From Enterovirga sp. (lineage in GTDB: Bacteria > Pseudomonadota > Alphaproteobacteria > Rhizobiales > Beijerinckiaceae), in the NCBI GenBank assembly GCA_028290385.1, contig JAQGJZ010000024.1:1-7331 (forward strand): DNA of 7,331 nt, given 5' to 3'. Every line of letters starts with the position of its first letter. Position 1 is the first letter of the stretch. The translations under genes were made by a program, and so were the position numbers. Positions 5,735 to 7,331 of this stretch are shown here, one piece after another. The notes below the pieces were generated by a model. The model was not told where the DNA came from. It made no database searches and worked only from the letters and a program-made list of their open reading frames with translations.

Positions 5735-6991
5735 ATGGCCATTGCGGCGCCTGGGCGACCGCCCGCAGACCAGTACCGACCGGGAGATGGGGTCACGAGC
5801 GGTACTCTGGCGCGCCTCCTCGACGATGCTGCCCGGGTCTCACCCGACAGGCCGGCCTTTCGAGATGGGCCGGGCCGTGAGGAATGGTGCGGTCGGCCGA
5901 GCTTCGAACTGAGCTGCCAGATCGGAGCCGAAGCGGTCAGCCGGCTCGCGTCCTATCTCGTCAGCCTCGGCCTCGATCGGCGCGCCCGCGTCGGCATCTG
6001 CCTTCCGAACGGATCGGAGGCGGCCATGTCGATCCTCGCCGTCGGCAAGGCCGGACTGACGCCCTGCCTCATGGACGTGACGGCGACGGCCGGGGAGCTG
6101 TCGAGCGCCATCGAGACGGCGGATGTGAGGGCCGTCATCACCCAGGCCCGCTTGGGCCCCGATCGCCTGGCCGAAAAGCTCTGCTTCGTCGCGGCAGGGT
6201 TCTTCAGGCTGCGCTTCCTGCTCGCCTTCGGGCCGGCCGTTCCGGATGGCGTGGTCGATCTCGACCCCATCCTCCTGGAGCCGCGCCGCACCGCCGCCGT
6301 CCCCTCCTCGGCCGCGTCTGCGGACGAGGGCGAGCCTGGTCTTGTGACCTTCGCCAGGGATGCGGCTGGGAAAACCGCGTATTTCCGGACCTACCGCTCG
6401 CTTATCGCGGCAGCGGCGCCGATCGTCGGGGCCGCCAAGCTCCACCCCGGCGACCGCCTTCTGACGCTGCTTCCGCCCGACGATCTCAAGGGCGTGGTGA
6501 CCGGACTTGTGGCGGGGCTTGTAGCCGGCGCGACCGTGGAAACTCACGCCGTGTTCGCTGAGCAGCGGCTCAGCCAGGCGCTGGCCGGGCCGGAGCCGAC
6601 GCATCTCGTCGTGCCCGGCTGGATGGAGCCGGCCATCGCAGAGCTGCCCAATGCGCGGGCCCTCCTTTCGACCATCCTCGTGCATGAGCCCCCACTCGCT
6701 CTCGACGGGAGGCCCGGACTGGGGCGCGCCGTGGACGTCCTGTGCTGCTCGGAGCTGGCGCTCCTGTCCTCCGCCCGCAGCGCGGCCGACCGGATCGGGT
6801 CCATGGATTTGTGCACTGCAAAAGAGAACGGCTCTGGAGCCTTGTTGGAGGCCCGGATCGACGGCGATCAACTCTGGCTCCGCGGCCCCGCGCTTGCCTG
6901 GCCTGACCGCGCCGAGGTGGAAGCCGCCGAGTGGCGGCCCTCTGGGTTGCGTATCGAACGAAAGGGAGCGGAGGTCACCGGCCTGACTTGA
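5735..6991 (+). CDS. Degenerate AMP-dependent synthetase/acyl-CoA ligase-like protein (probable pseudoenzyme)
   Basis: A 418-residue protein with the N-terminal fold of the adenylating (ANL) superfamily but not its chemistry. Residues 23-137 match well: a TLARLLDDAARVSPDRPAF opening (24-42), SFELSCQIGAEAVSRLASYL (56-75), the RVGICLPNGSEAAMSILAVG block at 85-104, KAGLTPCLMD at 105-114 and VRAVITQ at 131-137. The ATP-binding P-loop, normally like SGTTGxPKG, is replaced by ARDAAGKTAYF at 207-217. The YGxTE segment is reduced to DLCTAKENGS (358-367), although QLWLRGP at 379-385 keeps the ELxVRGP context. The WxxTGD aspartate is leucine (WRPSGL, 400-405). The protein stops just after this, so the C-terminal domain with its catalytic lysine is missing; active relatives have about 500-560 residues. 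The frame is intact, which argues for a retained non-catalytic protein rather than a pseudogene. No good Shine-Dalgarno precedes 5735, but an in-frame stop at 5723 excludes an earlier start. Function unknown. Confidence 0.75.
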   Translation: MAIAAPGRPPADQYRPGDGVTSGTLARLLDDAARVSPDRPAFRDGPGREEWCGRPSFELSCQIGAEAVSRLASYLVSLGLDRRARVGICLPNGSEAAMSILAVGKAGLTPCLMDVTATAGELSSAIETADVRAVITQARLGPDRLAEKLCFVAAGFFRLRFLLAFGPAVPDGVVDLDPILLEPRRTAAVPSSAASADEGEPGLVTFARDAAGKTAYFRTYRSLIAAAAPIVGAAKLHPGDRLLTLLPPDDLKGVVTGLVAGLVAGATVETHAVFAEQRLSQALAGPEPTHLVVPGWMEPAIAELPNARALLSTILVHEPPLALDGRPGLGRAVDVLCCSELALLSSARSAADRIGSMDLCTAKENGSGALLEARIDGDQLWLRGPALAWPDRAEVEAAEWRPSGLRIERKGAEVTGLT

Positions 6992-7063
6992 CGCCGGGTG
7001 AAACCATTCTCATGGTCCAGAGTTGTTGCGCCGCGGCGTAAAGTAACCCGGGTGCGGGCGGGC
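6992..7063. promoter_or_regulatory. 72 bp spacer with a 10 bp palindrome
   Basis: The spacer between the synthetase-like gene and the receiver-like gene contains the perfect palindrome CGCCGCGGCG at 7029-7038, preceded by TTGTTG at 7023-7028. No good -10 box follows at the right distance. It could be an operator, or simply a GC-rich chance palindrome. The distance allows either co-transcription or a separate promoter. Confidence 0.25.
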
Positions 7064-7331
7064 ATGAACGATCTTCAGAAGGTACTGGTGGTCGACAACG
7101 GCGAGCGCGACGAGGTCGATCCTCTCGCGGCCGAACTCGCCGAGCTCGGCTTTTCGAGCGTGACCACCTCCTTCGAGGCGGCGGATGACGTGCTGCAGGT
7201 GATCCCTCAGCCTTCCGCCATCTTTCTGAAGATCCCGAACCGGCCTGGCGACGCGAGCTCGGCCGAGATCCTGGCGCTCGCCAACCGGCTTCGGGTTTCT
7301 CAGGGCCCCGCGGGTGCTCCCGTGTTCGTTT
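7064..7331 (+). CDS. Receiver-like (pseudo-receiver) protein, N-terminal part, cut by the right edge
   Basis: The first 89 residues of a protein whose start resembles a response-regulator receiver domain. KVLVVDNGERDEVDPLAAEL at 6-25 matches the first strand and helix, with D11 in place of the usual acidic pair (D then N12 rather than two acids). GFSSVTTSFEAADDVLQVI at 29-47 matches the second strand and helix. The third strand, SAIFLKIPNR at 51-60, has lysine K56 where the phosphorylated aspartate should be. GAPVFV at 84-89 resembles the fourth strand. It may therefore be an unphosphorylated pseudo-receiver, either free or the N-terminus of a longer protein such as a histidine kinase or hybrid regulator. 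The start is uncertain: an in-frame GTG at 7052 would add four residues, and neither has a clear ribosome site. It follows the synthetase-like gene in the same direction by 72 bp. The receiver assignment is from pattern only. Confidence 0.6.
   Translation, partial: MNDLQKVLVVDNGERDEVDPLAAELAELGFSSVTTSFEAADDVLQVIPQPSAIFLKIPNRPGDASSAEILALANRLRVSQGPAGAPVFV

Noticed and set aside
5338..5796. N-terminal extension of the IalB-family frame by 153 residues
   Set aside because: The extension would bury the signal peptide inside the protein, has no codon bias or motif, and 5337 has its own ribosome site.
4504..5880. 458-codon open frame on the plus strand
   Set aside because: It is antisense to the IalB-family gene, Leu/Arg rich with no recognisable motif and runs through the hairpin terminator and the intergenic region; a shadow of high GC content.
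5840..6871. 343-codon minus-strand frame opposite the synthetase-like gene
   Set aside because: Low-complexity Gly/Arg/Asp/His composition and no motif, whereas the plus-strand frame shows clear ANL similarity.

Overview
This is a chromosomal-looking, GC-rich stretch of an alphaproteobacterium, most probably a member of the Hyphomicrobiales (Rhizobiales) and perhaps of the Methylobacteriaceae or a close family. The assignment rests on the type of HspQ present, an invasion-associated-locus-B (IalB) family periplasmic protein, the CoA-ester-lyase variant, and strongly G/C-ending codons. Species cannot be named from the sequence alone. I see no transposase, integrase, tRNA, rRNA, CRISPR array or phage gene.

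Layout from left to right. A QorA-type quinone oxidoreductase reads leftward and is cut by the left edge. It is divergent, across 78 bp, from a UbiH/UbiF/Coq6-family FAD monooxygenase. That monooxygenase runs tail-to-tail into, and overlaps by 50 bp, a ten-helix AEC-family transporter on the minus strand. The transporter is divergent, across a 128 bp control region, from a HpcH/HpaI-family CoA ester lyase related to malyl-CoA lyases. Next on the plus strand is hspQ, which seems to lack a Shine-Dalgarno and may be expressed from a heat-shock-type promoter as a leaderless message. A perfect 10 bp hairpin then separates hspQ from a convergent, secreted IalB-family protein. After about 400 bp with no convincing gene comes an acyl-CoA-synthetase-like protein (ANL superfamily) that has lost its catalytic signatures and its C-terminal domain. 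The last item is the beginning of a receiver-domain-like protein with no phospho-acceptor aspartate, cut by the right edge.

How the genes may work together. The window is mostly a set of independent housekeeping or metabolic units. The two quinone-linked genes (quinone oxidoreductase and ubiquinone-type hydroxylase) share a divergent control region. The AEC carrier and the CoA ester lyase share another, which suggests organic-acid uptake or efflux coupled to CoA-thioester cleavage; this is inference. HspQ and the IalB protein are separate stress and envelope functions. The most unusual part is the right end, where a degenerate adenylating-enzyme fold is followed in the same direction by a degenerate receiver fold. 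Two non-catalytic versions of normally catalytic or phosphorylated modules side by side could be a small sensory or regulatory unit, but the window ends too early to tell.
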